NCBI RefSeq assembly: GCF_020085105.1
Contig: NC_058061.1
Coordinates: 7,349,284 to 7,413,283 of the forward strand
Source: Siniperca chuatsi
Lineage: Eukaryota > Chordata > Actinopteri > Centrarchiformes > Sinipercidae
DNA length: 64,000 nt
Direction of reading: 5' to 3'
Part shown: in pieces, positions 23,395 to 35,800 of the stretch
Layout: the number at the start of each line of letters is the position of its first letter
Numbering within the stretch: the stretch's first letter is position 1
The notes under the pieces: model-generated
The model's input: the letters and a program-made list of their open reading frames with translations, nothing else
What the model was told of the DNA's origin: nothing
Databases searched by the model: none
Made by a program: the position numbers and the translations under genes

Positions 23395-23801
23395 GAGAGG
23401 GGCACTCTTATATTCAGGCTACTGAACCTACCTTTTTTTTTAAAAATGTTAAAACAAACAAAACAGGACATTTTCCATCCATTAGTCCATTGCATTGCAC
23501 ACATTCCCGGATCTTTATAGGTAATAAGTGCCTGCATTCACCTGGCACCTTGACAGAGTCTCTGACTCCTATGTCATGCCTCAAAAAACCCCAAAAATAA
23601 ACTAAAAGAACTAAATACATGCTACATGGCCAGAGATGGTATCATAAAGATAATAGACCTGAAAGAAGAGTTAACCTCTCTTCACACAGGGGGAGAACAC
23701 AACAAATATTATAACAGGAGAGTTTGACAAAAACATTTTTACACACACACACAAAATAAGTCGAAACCATACATTATTAGGGATAATATGGAGCATCAGT
23801 C
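19656..23801. other. Gene-free region between convergent mtnap1 and bicral
   Basis: This must contain the 3' UTRs of mtnap1 (+) and bicral (-). I see no canonical AATAAA shortly after the mtnap1 stop; an ATTAAA lies at 21276-21281. On the minus strand an AATAAA (TTTATT on +) is at 21997-22002, which would give bicral a 1.8-kb 3' UTR. A fold-back element occupies 19890-20475 and a TG run 23364-23392. Long frames at 20563-21210 resemble no family I know. Confidence 0.5.
19890..20475. mobile_element. Fold-back element, copy B
   Basis: Same family as 18855-19375 and more complete at its ends: it opens near gcaaaagttcaacattttg and closes with caaaatgtcgaactattcc, which are near reverse complements. 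The arms hold ggttagcttagcttagcat and agccaggctagctgttt. No coding capacity. Confidence 0.8.
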
Positions 23802-26800
23802 TTAACATTCCAAGATGCTGTTGACTGCCGCCTCTAGAGCAGAGTCTGTTTCGGGGTGAGGGGGTGAGGTGAGTTGAGGGAGGTACTGGGGCTGGGTCGG
23901 GCGGGAGGACAGGTGGTGAGACACCTGGTAGTGCATCTGTCCTCCTGACGTTGCTGAAAAAGGTGAGGGGTTACCTTGGGGATAACTGTTGGCAGCGGTG
24001 AGGCTGTTGTTGCTGGCGCTGCTGGGCCCGTAGTGTTGCTGGGATCTCTTCAGTTCCAGGACGCTCTTGTTTTCTAACTGTGGAGGGTGGAGTCTATCTG
24101 CTGCACCTGGTCCTTCAGCCCCACCCCCTCCCGGGTCTCCATACCCGTGCTGGGAGTCTGTCCTGTATGGTGGCTCCGTAGAGCCTCTGTCTGACTGATT
24201 CCAACTACAGCTGGACAACGGCTGAGAGGGGAGGGGATCTTGGAAAAGTTTGGATTTCATCCCACAACAGAAGTCTTCCATAAAGCTGTCTATAAAACAG
24301 ACAGAGAAGAGAGGAAGAGTTAAATAAAACCTTTTTGAGAGAAAATGATTTGCTTCAAATGGCTTCACTTTACTTTTTTTTTTTTTTTTTTTTTTTTACC
24401 TGGATCCACTAGTACCATGCGTTTGTCTTGTGTCAGGTTGCTGCGCTCCTCTTGGTTGAAGGTCCTGTCAATCATCACCATTTCTGATGACGGACTGGAA
24501 CGCTGCAGGGAAGGGAAAGGCAACCTGTTAGTCCTGTGCATGTCTTAACATGCAACACGTGTATGTAAACCATTTGCTCGTGCGTGTGCCTACCTCAGCT
24601 TCCACCATTAGTAGCCGTCTGTATTTGTTTACCATGGCATGGGTCCTCTTCAGCACCTGAGTTGCAACTACCTCAAATTCTTCATCCACTGTAAACAAAA
24701 CGACACAAAACTCTATTTGGATAAAGGTGCTTTAATTCTGAAAACACAATTTTACTTTTGCAAATACAGGAATAAACATGCTTTTTCATTCGTGGCTGTA
24801 CCCTGTGAGAACTCATCCCAGCTGGGTGGAGCCCCCTGGAACACGTGGTAAGGGAGGAGTCTTTGCAGTGCATCGTCGATTGAAGTGAATCGACGCCGAT
24901 CTGGGGTCTGAACTCCAGCATGATCCATCCTCAACTGTTGTAAAATCCTATAGAGATGACAGGAAAAACAGACCTTCAATGGCTGAATGACAAGCTATAC
25001 AAACACAAGACAATGCTTGACAAATAAAATATTGAAGAAAATATCTAAATAATACCCAGTAGGTCAAAAAACTCACATTCCTCCTTTTGTAAGTGGCAGA
25101 AGGGCAGGTCTCTTCTATAAATAAAGAGAATGTGTACATACCAAAGTTGTCATAATACCTCCAATATCATTAGCATAAGCCACTTTAAATATACACCGAC
25201 ATGAGTGCAAAGCAAATGAGGTGCAGAATGAGTGATATACCTGAGAGTTTAGCATTGAATCTTGAGTCATGGACGTCACGGCTAAGAGAGATTGGACAAA
25301 GAAAAAAGCAACCTCATTAGGTCAAAGTGCGGCAGACACATTTAAATACATCATTGACAAATTATTCATCAGCTTTTGTTACCATGGATGCTGCTGAGCT
25401 GCACCTGTCTGTCCTGTTTGAGGGCAGGTGATGAAGAATTCTGAAAAGTCAAAATTAAAGTAATATCAATCAGATAACAGTTTTCAGAAAAGAGACACAA
25501 ATGCGAGAGCAAAACAGGGTGAAAATGAATGAAATACCACTAGTAACTTGTGATTATACCTGTCTGTAGTCTTGCTGTTCCTGTGTCACAGTACCAGGTA
25601 AAGGGGACAGAGAAGTGCAATTCTGAGTCTGAGTCACTAGAAGGCGCTGAACAGGTCCAGCCGACACTTGGCCTTGACCGCTGATCCCCGCCGTCGCTGG
25701 GCCAACCAGAGTCAGCCGCCCAGGGGCACACGATGTCTGCAAAGGGGCAGAGCTCGCACAAGAAACTCCGGTCCATGTTTGAGTTACACCCCCTCCAACC
25801 TGACTCCCACCAACTACTCCCTGATTCAAAATTAGCTGGCCTCCTGGTGGTGCAGTGAAGTTTTGCCCCGCAACAATCTGCACTGCATTCTGACTGGTAA
25901 TTAGGGCATTTGAGTTGGGGTCAGCGGGGCCATTGTGGATGGTGCTGGCCGGAGTGAGCGCCAAAGAGCTGGGCAGCAAGAACTGTCCAGGTGGCATATT
26001 TGTCTGGGCCTGGGCCTGGGCCTGGACCTGTGCTTGTTGCTGCTCCAGGTGCGGCTGCACTGCTATGGAGCCATTGGCTGTGTACTGTCCCCCAGGAGTG
26101 GCAGTGTTAGCGTTAACTACATTAGCCATAGTGGTGGGAGCGGGCTGAAGACCAAGACTGTATACAGTCTGAGCCGCAGCTTGAAGGGGTTTAGGCTGGA
26201 TAGGTCTGACAAGAGTCTGGGTCCCTCCCGGGCCTCTCTGGATGATGATGTTTTGAAGGGGGATGTTTTTGAAAGGTACACCGACTTGGCCTACCTGCCC
26301 TTGGGTAGGGGCAAATACCTGCCCCCCTGTTGTGGTCCCTCCTGCAGCTACAGGCGCCCCCTGCCTCAGCACAATCTGAGGAGATCTCTCCAGGCTGCTC
26401 AGAGTCATCACACCACCACCGGCCCCGAACGAGCCCAACACCTGGATGTGCTGGGAGGAGCCATTGGGCAGCTGGGACACCCCTTGCAGGAACTGGCCTG
26501 CGGGGAACGCAGCTGTCGCCGTGGTTACCACACCCACTCCCCCTCCATAACCTCCAGAAACCAGCTGGGATTGAAAGGGAACAGGAGCCTGCACTAGAGT
26601 GGGAGCGGGCTGGGAGTCTAGTAAGGCCTCCTGGGCCAACGTCTGCTCCGTGATGTCGGCCTCCATGAGAGACTTCTGTAGGATGTCAAAGGGCTGGTCC
26701 TCTCCCCCGAGATCCACCCCTCCAGGGGAGGTCTCCGGCCCCAATTCATCCTCGATAAATGAAAGGCTGCTGGAGAGCTGAAGGCCTGCCCCTGCTGAAT

Positions 26801-27877
26801 CCTCGCCGAATTCACCCATTGAAGAAGAGCCATCTTTGAGGCCAGTGTTGGAGCCAGTCTAAATGAAGCATGTAGAGAAAATGAACAGAGAGCGGAAAAC
26901 TGTTTGCATGTGAACTGCATGTAAGTCCACTTTCCCTGTAGGTCTGTCTCCGTAATCATCCGTAATGCTTAGGACCAACTGGGTTCACATATTAAGATAT
27001 TTGTTCACTAACAACTTTCTTTGGTGCTGAATAGATCATCTCCATACAAAGCAATTCATAACAATGCCGTTACTACTCAAATCTCACTAAAAGCCTGAGA
27101 AAACGCTCTCTGTTAAGACCCTAATCCATCACCAGTATCTAAATCTCTAATCATAGACAAAAATCTGCTTTTGTTATGTTGGATCAAGGTAATCACAGGT
27201 ACACTCACCGTGTCACTAGCAAAGAAGGATCCATCCGACCCATAAGCTGCATTTGTTACATCATCCTCCTCAATCTGCAAAACCAAACAGACAGAGTTTA
27301 AAGGAGAATGGGTGGACTCCCTTTCTTTATGCGTTAAAGTGAAGTAACTATTCAGACAAACGTTGTAAGGACTGTGAATACATTCTGAAAATCACTCACA
27401 GACTTGCTGTTGCTGCCATGGAGATAGTCATTCAGTGCATCCACATCGCTGAAAAGGGTACAGAAGAGATTTTTAGGTGAGTTGAGCAAACCTAAAATGG
27501 GTCTAATATAACATACATTTCTTTTCACTTGTGTGGTTTAAAAATGTGCTAAACTCGCCCAAAGTCAAGTGATTGAAAATACTTTATAATAAATCTCTTG
27601 TGAATGGGCCATTAGATTATCAGCTTCCCTTATACAACAAAACAGCAAAAAAATGCATTTAGAGATATATGTGGCTTTGATTTCAAAGAGAAGTAGTAAT
27701 ATTGCCTAACTATTTAAGCAAACTGTAAACATGTGTGGCCCTACTGTGAACTGCCTAGTGAAGACAAATGTCAGTGCATCCATCCATTAATGGTATGTCT
27801 ACAACGTAAATACCAGTTTTATAAAGGGGGTTTTACCCTAAAATATCCAGAAGATGGCGATCGTCCTCATCATCCAT
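23802..27877 (-). CDS. bicral: BRD4-interacting chromatin-remodelling complex-associated protein-like
   Basis: BICRAL (GLTSCR1L) is a nuclear subunit of the GBAF/ncBAF SWI/SNF complex. Coding exons on the minus strand, in order: 27877-27837, 27448-27400, 27274-27209, 26858-25560, 25440-25383, 25281-25241, 25114-25077, 24947-24802, 24688-24594, 24502-24400 and 24289-23802. All junctions keep frame, giving 807 codons plus stop (human about 1080). The N terminus is MDDEDDRHLLDIL. Exon 4 encodes LSFIEDEL, QPFDILQKSLMEADITEQTL and a Gly/Gln/Thr-rich low-complexity region. Exons 7-10 encode the conserved GLTSCR1 domain: LTKGGMILQQLRMD, the DDALQRLLPYHVFQGA block, VDEEFEVVATQVLKRT and EMVMIDRTFNQEER. 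The extreme C terminus ALEAAVNSILEC matches BICRAL rather than BICRA. The first four exons also resemble BICRA, but overall BICRAL fits better. Confidence 0.93.
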
Positions 27878-27882
27878 GACAC

Positions 27883-30424
27883 CTGAAAGAGTATGGAGGA
27901 ATATGGGGATAGAATAAAGCAGGTGAAGAGATGGCAGAAGTCTGGTATTAACTAGATAATTCATGTTTTGTAATGGACCAATGGCTAAGATCTTCATTAA
28001 TCATGATAATAAACCCTCATTTGATCACTTGTTTGTGTTTTTATTCCGAGGTAGGAGTGTATGAGCTGTAAAGGCTTAACGTGTGTATTATTATGTTAGT
28101 AGTAAGGACTTCTCACTCACAGATTTCCAGCAGGAAGCATGGATTCAGTCATTTAACACCCTGGGCTTCCTGGGCTGCAGGGTGAGAAACTGCATTTAGT
28201 AAGATTACAAAATTATACGTGTGAGTTACAGGGTGTGGAAGTGTTGGAGAGTGAGGTAAGTGAGATGATCGGTGTGGGAAATGGGAAATGGGGGGTAGAG
28301 AGGAAGAGGGGGACAGATATGTTATTCAGTGCTGTGGGAGATCTATATATAAGTAAAGGGCAGGATGGCCCTTATGCCCTCCTACAGATGTTTGTCTGAC
28401 ACACAAACTCCCACCCATTACCTCTGCTGTCCCACATTGGCTGTCTTTCAATTCTGCACAGAGTGCATTTGACTGTAAATAACTCCACCCTGCTCCATTT
28501 ATACCTTGAATAGTTGTTTCTACATTCAAAGAGGTGTTGGCTTTATGTTGTGTCAGCCAGCACAAGTATGCAGCTATCTTGGTGCTACATAATAAAAGGG
28601 GAACAAAAACAAGCCAGGCACACTCATTTGACACAGCAGGGTAATGGAGTATTTGGATATTTATCAAGTTACTTTGTCTATTTTAATGTAACAGTTGTAT
28701 TTAAACAATATGGAGCACATGGTGAGATAATATAGGTCAGAAAATCAAAATTCCTTTAGTCACTAATCCAGCATTTGAATAAATGCTCTTTAAATTATAG
28801 GTTGTTTTGTACTGTGTTAAAGTCAGGGAGAAATGTAGGCTGTGTTCCTGAGTCTATGCAAAACAACTGCAATGCTACAAAATGGCTGTTACCATGACAT
28901 TGGATGTCTTTACAGCGGAGCCACGTTCAGCCTCCATCTTTGGTTCAGGGGGAACAAAGAACGACAGAGCTGCTGAACAAAACAGGCAGCTTGAACTGAC
29001 TGCAATATGACTTCTAAATACCAAGAAACCTGCTAAAGCAAATTATAAAACAGAATATTGAGGTATTTGTTAATACCCATACCAAATAGACTACATTTTC
29101 ATAAGAGGGGATAGGCTACAGCAGGGAGTGGGCTCCTTTGTCCTTCCTGAGTGGACACAGTGTTACAAAAATGAGAGAGGAAGCAATGTCGACCCTTCCA
29201 AACAAAAAAACGGAAACCAAACGATTAACACAGTGACATTTTATTTCACAAGAAGCTCCATATGTGGACTGTAATGTGTAAAATAAATAACAAAATGACA
29301 CATTTCTCTCAGTAATTCAACAGAATCATTAAACCACCAGAAACTCAACCGTTAATTCCAAAAATGTAACGTTAACTGTTATCAGTTGATATTCAACTAA
29401 AATTCAAACGTTAGCTAGATTAAAAAAAAAGAACAAGGCACAGCTGAAAACCAGCCTTTGTAGTTGCTCAAACGCACTGGATTTGCAGATGTATCGCCAT
29501 TTTTGATCAGGGTTGTCAAAAGAAAGCCACCCTTTTCGAAAAGTTTGAACATTTAATATAATTTAGAGCTCAAATTCAGTCTCCGAAATCCGCCCTAGCA
29601 TGCATGCTTCGACGCAAACCAAGCTAGTCCCTGCTGTAGTCCTGCTACTGGTGCTGTACGGTTGCTTTAGTAAGCCAGCTAATGTAACGTTACAGCGTAC
29701 AAGTTTTATTTCCAAAAATAGACTGAATCGACAGAAAGATAATCGCATTCAAGCTGCACAAAAACGCCCGTCGTCCAGCCCGTGGCTGGTCGTCGCTGAC
29801 GTGATCTTTCTTTCTCTGTTGGGGAGGCTTTCATTTGTCCTCTATGTGGCTCATCTGCCAGCTTGAAAAACGTCACATTTGTCTCGATATGTCGAACCGA
29901 CGCGTTTCAGTCAGGGGATTCAGCACCAGCCCGTGTTCTGGTCGGGTAGCTCTCCGGACTGGACGCCCCGCAACATTTTAACGATAAACATCGGCCTGTT
30001 CTGGTTAGCTAGCCGCGGTGGCGACGACGGCTCTTTTGAAAACGTCGGCTAGAATTCGTCGAAAAAGCTACGGGACTAAACCGTGTCGAGCCATACACAT
30101 TAATCCCGATTAGCAAAACATAAAGACGACTCAAAGAGGCAAACCCTTTTACTCCTGTCTCACTCCTCTTGAAACCCAATATCTCCATTTGGCAACTTTT
30201 AATTTGCTCCCCCCCTCCTTCTCCTCCTCCTCCTTCTCCTTCTCCTTCTCCTTCTCCCTCTCCCACTCATATATTTTTCTCACTGTCCCTGTTCTGTCTC
30301 GGATAGATTTTTCTCTCCGCTCAAACTCTCTTCCCTCCCTGAAGGAAGGGAGGAAGGAGGTTGTGTGTGTTTTTTCCTTGAAATTTTTATCACAAAATTA
30401 TAATACACTCAAAGGGAAACTCAC
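27883..30424 (-). other. bicral 5' introns and promoter-proximal region
   Basis: This lies upstream of the first coding exon, which begins with a 5-base untranslated lead at 27882. It contains one proposed non-coding exon (28121-28174). The right part (about 29870-30070) is CpG-rich. A plus-strand open frame at 29600-29866 starts with a hydrophobic signal-like stretch, but nothing else supports it as a gene. Confidence 0.55.
28121..28174 (-). other. Proposed bicral 5' UTR exon
   Basis: On the minus strand a good acceptor (CACCCTGCAG) and a good donor (ATCT|GTGAGTGAG) enclose 54 bases without an in-frame start. It sits between the proposed first exon and the first coding exon. Inferred from splice signals only. 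Confidence 0.4.
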
Positions 30425-30500
30425 CGTCATGAAAAAGCAGTGCCTTGTCAACGGGGTTTCCTCGCCATCACCGCACGGGTTGTTGGGGTAGTGCACAGAA
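30425..30500 (-). other. Proposed bicral first (non-coding) exon
   Basis: A strong minus-strand donor, ATGACG|GTGAGTTTCC, ends at 30425. The upstream bases to about 30500 would be the transcribed leader. The transcription start is not visible from sequence; the right boundary is approximate. Confidence 0.35.
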
Positions 30501-31659
30501 CAAGGCAAATCATCAGCCCACAAGGGCATCATACGACTGTATGAATTTGAATGGGAAATATACAAACAACGACAAGTCATTAATTAAAAACACGTTTTTA
30601 TATTAATATGAATTAGAATTGCACGTTTCACTACCCTCATGAATAGCAGATAAATGTTATTAGACTTAATCATTACCAACGGTAGAGGGCGGGCCTCTGA
30701 TGTGTGTGCCACACCTTGACGTTGCTCAGGTATGACCATAGTTACTGTATACATGAAAGTGCTACCTAGTTACCTACTAATCCACAGATTGCATATTATA
30801 CGATAATCAAAAGTTTAAATTAATACAGTACTCAATTTGTTGTTGTGTTGTTGTGCAGATTTGGCTTAAATCCCACTCACATTACTGTTTTTATTTTTTA
30901 TTATAGCATCTCTCTTTGTCTCTTTCTCCCTCTGATATGCCACCTCAGACTGAATATAAATATTATGAATATGTATGAAATGTGACATTATGTAAAATTG
31001 TAATTAATAAAAAGGGAGATTTTAACAAATACTGTTAAAAGAGATAGAGCTTAAAAAGGTTATTGAGTGCATGCCAAGGGCCAAGGGAAATGTTAAGATA
31101 GCTAATTTGCTATCTTGTGGAGACAGGGTTAGACTGTTAATTTTATTTTATTTTATTTTGATTTTTCTTTAATGCCATAAACCAAAATACACATAACACA
31201 CACTTGTCTGGATATACACACAACCAGGAAAGAATAAAACAATGAAACAAAAAGAAACTAAAAATAGCACATGATACAAAACAGGTAAAAATTGGTCACT
31301 TTTTTTCGAAACATTAACATGAAATCATGAAAACAACATAGACTATGCTTAGTATTACCTATAACACCTGTAAAATATTCTATACTTTAATTGTTTTTTT
31401 TTTTTTTACTACATTTTGTAATTTAAAAAAAGTGTATGCACTCTGCAAGTGACCTTATTGATACTTGAGAGTTGGCTAAGCATGTAATAGAAATGGCATG
31501 CATAGTCAGCTCTTGATTGTACAAAGACACCAAAACAATTACCAGACACATTTTGATTTACTTTGGTGGGTTAAAGGTAGGTTACAAAAATAAAATAGAT
31601 TTTAGGTTTTGTTTGACTTTTACTATTAATTTACAGTCATTGTCCAGATGATTTACTGC
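30501..31659. other. bicral-tbcc divergent intergenic region
   Basis: About 1.2 kb between the divergent bicral and tbcc genes. It is AT-rich and includes a tattttattttattt tract near 31143-31160 and T tracts near 31390. No gene or RNA is recognised. Confidence 0.6.
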
Positions 31660-31732
31660 CATGACACTCCGATACAGTAGGTGGCGGTGTGCACCTTTAA
31701 CTTTGGCTCGTCATAACCACGAAGAAGAAAGT
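31660..31732 (+). mobile_element. Repeat-derived sequence at the tbcc promoter
   Basis: The bases cactccgatacagtaggtgg, cggtgtgcacc, then a short spacer and accacgaagaagaaa, resemble a short interspersed repeat I know from upstream of many fish genes (cagtaggtggcggt...gaagaagaag). It ends about 40 bases before the tbcc ATG, so the tbcc promoter or 5' UTR probably includes it. Family identity is from recall. Confidence 0.5.
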
Positions 31733-31772
31733 GTGACGTTATCACTTCCGCAACAACTGACAGTGCAACAAC

Positions 31773-32816
31773 ATGGATGTAACGACTGAAGTTAGCCGGG
31801 AAACTGCGTTTGCCGACGAATGCGGTGCCGCTAAGATACAAGAGCGACTCCAGAAACGGCACCAGACGAGGATCGAGGATGCCGAGCGGAGGAAGGAAGC
31901 TAAAGAGAGCCAGTCTGTCGCGGAGGAAAAGGGCGAGTATTTCTTCACCACTTTCAACACAGAGCGGGCGTCCATCGAGGAGCTGCTGTCCAGCTGCGCC
32001 GGAGCTGACCGGGCTGTGTTGACTCAAAGGCTGGAGGAGGTGACGGCCAGAACACTACAGCTGCAAAAGTTTCTTAATGACAGCATGTTGTTTATAACGC
32101 AGTACGACCTGAGACAAGCCCAGGCTGCTCTCCAGAAACTCCAAACCTCCCTTGCCGAGACCAGAGAGGAGGGCCTGCCCAAGAAGAAGTTTGCCTTTCG
32201 AGCTCGCACTAAAGCAGCAGATGAAGTTTCTGCACCAGTGTCAGACACACCTTCACCTGATGCCGTCACACCTGCAGATTCTGGTAGCACCAAGGTGGAT
32301 GGAGCTGCAGCCTCCGAGCAGTGCGGCTTCTCCAACATGGACAATGTGTGTCTGACAAAGACAGCTGAGGAGATCCAGAAAGGAGATGTGCTGTTGACTC
32401 ACCTGACTAACTGCAAGGTCCGTCTGTTCGGCTCCCCCAGCACGCTGCACCTGAAGCATATCGACAGCTGTGAGATCCTGTGTGGGCCCGTGTCTAGTTC
32501 AGTATTCGTCGATCACTGTAGAAACAGTACTCTGGCCTTCCCCTGTCAGCAGCTGCGGACCCACAACACCACGGACACACAGGTGTATGTGCACGTCACC
32601 AGCCGAGCCATCATAGAGGACTGTTGTGGAGTGGGCTTCGCCCCCTTCTCCTGGTCTTATCCCACCCTGGAGGAGGACTTCACTGTGTCTGGCCTAGACC
32701 AGGACCGAAACAACTGGAACCAGGTGGATGACTTCAACTGGCTCTCTGCAGGAACACCGTCACCTAACTGGACTGTCATTCCAGAAGCAGACAGGAAAAC
32801 CAATTGGGACCCCTAG
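31773..32816 (+). CDS. tbcc: Tubulin-folding cofactor C (tubulin-specific chaperone C)
   Basis: TBCC is a cytosolic chaperone acting in the final step of alpha/beta-tubulin heterodimer assembly; with cofactors D and E it stimulates GTP hydrolysis by tubulin. This is one uninterrupted frame of 347 aa; human TBCC has 346 aa and is also intronless. Residues 1-125 are charged and helical, with a coiled-coil-like KIQERLQKRHQTRIEDAERR segment. A linker (about 135-190) is Ser/Pro/Ala-rich. The C-terminal C-CAP/cofactor C beta-helix domain follows, with LFGSPSTLHLKH, CGPVSSSVFVDHC and the QQLRTH motif; its arginine corresponds to the GTPase-activating arginine finger of TBCC and RP2. The frame closes with SRAIIEDCCGVGFAPFSWSYP-like sequence. 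A poly(A) signal follows at 32883. Confidence 0.97.
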   Translation: MDVTTEVSRETAFADECGAAKIQERLQKRHQTRIEDAERRKEAKESQSVAEEKGEYFFTTFNTERASIEELLSSCAGADRAVLTQRLEEVTARTLQLQKFLNDSMLFITQYDLRQAQAALQKLQTSLAETREEGLPKKKFAFRARTKAADEVSAPVSDTPSPDAVTPADSGSTKVDGAAASEQCGFSNMDNVCLTKTAEEIQKGDVLLTHLTNCKVRLFGSPSTLHLKHIDSCEILCGPVSSSVFVDHCRNSTLAFPCQQLRTHNTTDTQVYVHVTSRAIIEDCCGVGFAPFSWSYPTLEEDFTVSGLDQDRNNWNQVDDFNWLSAGTPSPNWTVIPEADRKTNWDP

Positions 32817-32882
32817 AATTAAACTTTTAAAACCTTTATTTAACATGTCGATCAAACCATCAAATGAAATGTTTCCAGCCCA

Positions 32883-32888
32883 AATAAA
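32883..32888 (+). terminator. Polyadenylation signal AATAAA, tbcc
   Basis: A canonical AATAAA 67 bases after the tbcc stop codon, followed by T/G-rich sequence (agtcttgtgcatgtt). Confidence 0.65.
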
Positions 32889-35800
32889 CATATATAGTCT
32901 TGTGCATGTTATTTCACAAAGATCAGTTGGTTTCATGAAGGTTTTCTTTTTAAGCCAGTGACTGTGAGTTTAAATTTTTTTTGCCGCTATTGTTGGTATA
33001 TGTCATCCACTGATTGTGTTGCACTGCTACATCGCTATAGAGCTGGGGGGAAAAGGGCAGTTTGTATAACAACGTTAAAGCTGCACTACATTTAAATAAA
33101 AATCCACCTGTTTCATTAGCCCAAATCACAGTGGGACCGTAGTACAGAAGAGCATCACATCTCGGCTGAGATGGTGCATCCACTCTAGTAGTATTGTTGG
33201 CCTGTATGCTTCTGCTCACTCTTAGAAATCAATTTAAATTTATCTGACATGAAACCTTTCTATATTCTACACTCCACATTCCTGGAGTCGTGGTGCATAT
33301 GTAGGCATACATACTCAATTACCTGTACACCTGAATGGTCTATTAGTGACAGTGACTTTAAATGTAGAAGTACTTTTCAGTAAGTAATAATGGAAATGTT
33401 GTGCTTACTGTTAGATAATATTTTAGAAGATCTGTTATTAATGACAAAAACTCTGAAACCTATTGTATAATAAATCTGCAGTATCATTAAAGGATTAAAA
33501 ACCCATTATAACAGCTTTAAAGCACTCTGCAGTGGTACTAAATCAGGTTTCTTTATAGCGCACTTGAATAAATTGACTAAAATAAAGGTCAGATAAAGAG
33601 CCATGTGCTGCTGCCAACCACCGACCCTGAATGGCACTGGAAGTCTTCAGTGGTGCTTTGATCTTGAGGAATACAACAAAATCTGGTCTGTACTTTTAGG
33701 ACATTTAAAGGTAACTGCCATTGAAATGAGACCCAAATAAAGAGTCTTTCTCCTCAACAACATGGAGCCTTTGTTTCTGGTGTTTTCTACTGATGTTTTT
33801 GTTTTATTTTTCTGTCAGGTGACATAAGACAAAAACAGACTGAGACAAGACAAAGCAAGACTGTTACATGACATTAGATGTTAGAAAACATAAGACAATG
33901 TGGTAACAGTGATACAGTGTGGGTATAAACAGAAGAGGAGGGGCTGTAAATTGGTTTATGTAGTAAAGAAAATAAGGTAGAAAATAATGTGGGAAGGGTA
34001 TGTACAATACAGAGGAAACTTAACTTAGGCTATTTTCTATAATTAGTTTGATAGAAAGGAATTTTGTGGTTCACCACACCGAACTGAAAACAACAAAAGA
34101 CATTTAATTGAAGACAGACATAAACGAACAACATGACTTTAAAAAGACAAATGCAGATGTAAAAACTTGGGGGCTGAAAGAGGCATAAGGAGGCTCTGTA
34201 TTCAATACTAATAGCATTTGGCAGGAACAACAAGTATTCAACTGTGATGTTGCAGTAAACACACTGCAGCAGTGAAAGAGACGTTTGAAGGAGTCAGATT
34301 AAGAGCCATTCAGGGAAAAATCTGGCTTTGGTCAGCATAAGTATCTGACTCATGTTTGTACCAGACACAGTGTTGATTCTAACTGCCAAGATAGCAAATG
34401 ACAATAAGACAATGAGAAAATTGAGAGCACTTAACTGAATTTATTAGCTTGCAAGATGAAGTTTTCTACAACTATCTCAGGTTCATAATTATTGATGTGT
34501 GACCATATGTTTTATCCATCCAATTTGTCTCAGTTTTGTGCTTTTTGTGTAGTTATAAATTCATGAATGAATCCCATATTTAGCACTATATCTTTTCCCT
34601 GATAATGCTACATTGTGAACAACAAATTCGTAGAAATAAACAAAAGAAACCTCGCTGTCAAAAAATCAGTTTCTTACCGTATGCCTCAAATAACGTCTCA
34701 CACAAACGACAGACAGTGAATTAACAGTGTTATGAGTCTTTGTTTAATTCGGCGTTCATCTGATCCACCAACCAGCACGTAATTTAGTGAGAAATCTTAA
34801 TTTTTGAAACGTTCGCCTCTTATTCCCACGGTCGTCTCCCATTAAAATAGCACAGTTATACAACGGAGGCTGGTAGCGAGTTGAGGCGACAAAATCCAAA
34901 ATGTGAAGTATGTAAGTAAGGAAATACAGTTTGTCTTTATGTATTATATTGATGCCGAATTGACAAGACGACTGTCGCCATATGACTCCTTTTATCTTGT
35001 GTTTCTAGAGTTATGTGTTTTGCGGACACGCAAGGAATTGTTAATATGTCATATTTCTTAAATGGAGTTTGGCGTAATATTTTCTTCGGCGCTTGCAGGG
35101 AGCTTCAGTTTAATTCAGACTGCTAATACTGTATGTTGCCTATATATTTTTAATGTTTTGTCACCACTACAGAAACACTAGGTAACTGCTAAAGCATTAA
35201 ATGGTTGTCTAACGTTGACTGCTGTTAGTTGTTTGTTTGAGTAATGGTTTCCAGTCTAGTAATGTGTGTTTGTATTGATTACTGAAGGTGGCTGATCAGG
35301 CTAATTATCAGCTAATTGTACTCAGTTTCTAACTGCATGTATGCAGTAAATGGTTGTCCTTTGTGTGCGTTTTAAACTACTTTCCTAATTAAACACGATG
35401 TGCTTGATGGTGTTATGACTCCTGATGAAACTTAAAAGCTCAGCATTGCCCTTTAGCTTCCCTTTTTAACATTCATTCACTCATAAAAAGCTAATATTTC
35501 TTTGTATAATATGTCCTCTTTCTGTCAGCTGCTGTGTGTCTGCACACACTATGTTTATTTCTTTAATTTTCAGATACATTTTCAACATACATGAATAACC
35601 ATAATTATAACTATATAACATCAAACATGAGTTTAACACTACATAATATTTTTGACATTTTTTAAATTGGGGACACACTTAATTTAATTTAATTGACCAC
35701 CCGTGGGTCCCAGGGACTCACTACATTGAAAACCTATCAACTTCACTGATTAGCTCCACTTTCATGTTCATGTTCTTTGTCAGCCTTCAGATGATGCCAT

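Noticed and set aside
23802-24368. Reading the last bicral exon as a separate 188-residue gene
   Set aside because: A good minus-strand acceptor at 24291-24290 joins it in frame to the conserved GLTSCR1-domain exons, and its C terminus is the BICRAL end. The upstream in-frame ATG is intronic.
25935-26597. A 220-codon plus-strand frame opposite the large bicral exon
   Set aside because: It is the antisense shadow of the long Gly/Gln-rich exon 4 coding sequence and matches no protein family.
29600-29866. An 88-codon plus-strand frame with a signal-peptide-like N terminus near the bicral promoter
   Set aside because: It consists of hydrophobic stretches at both ends without a recognisable domain, and lies within bicral 5' intron sequence. 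Expression data would be needed to revive it.
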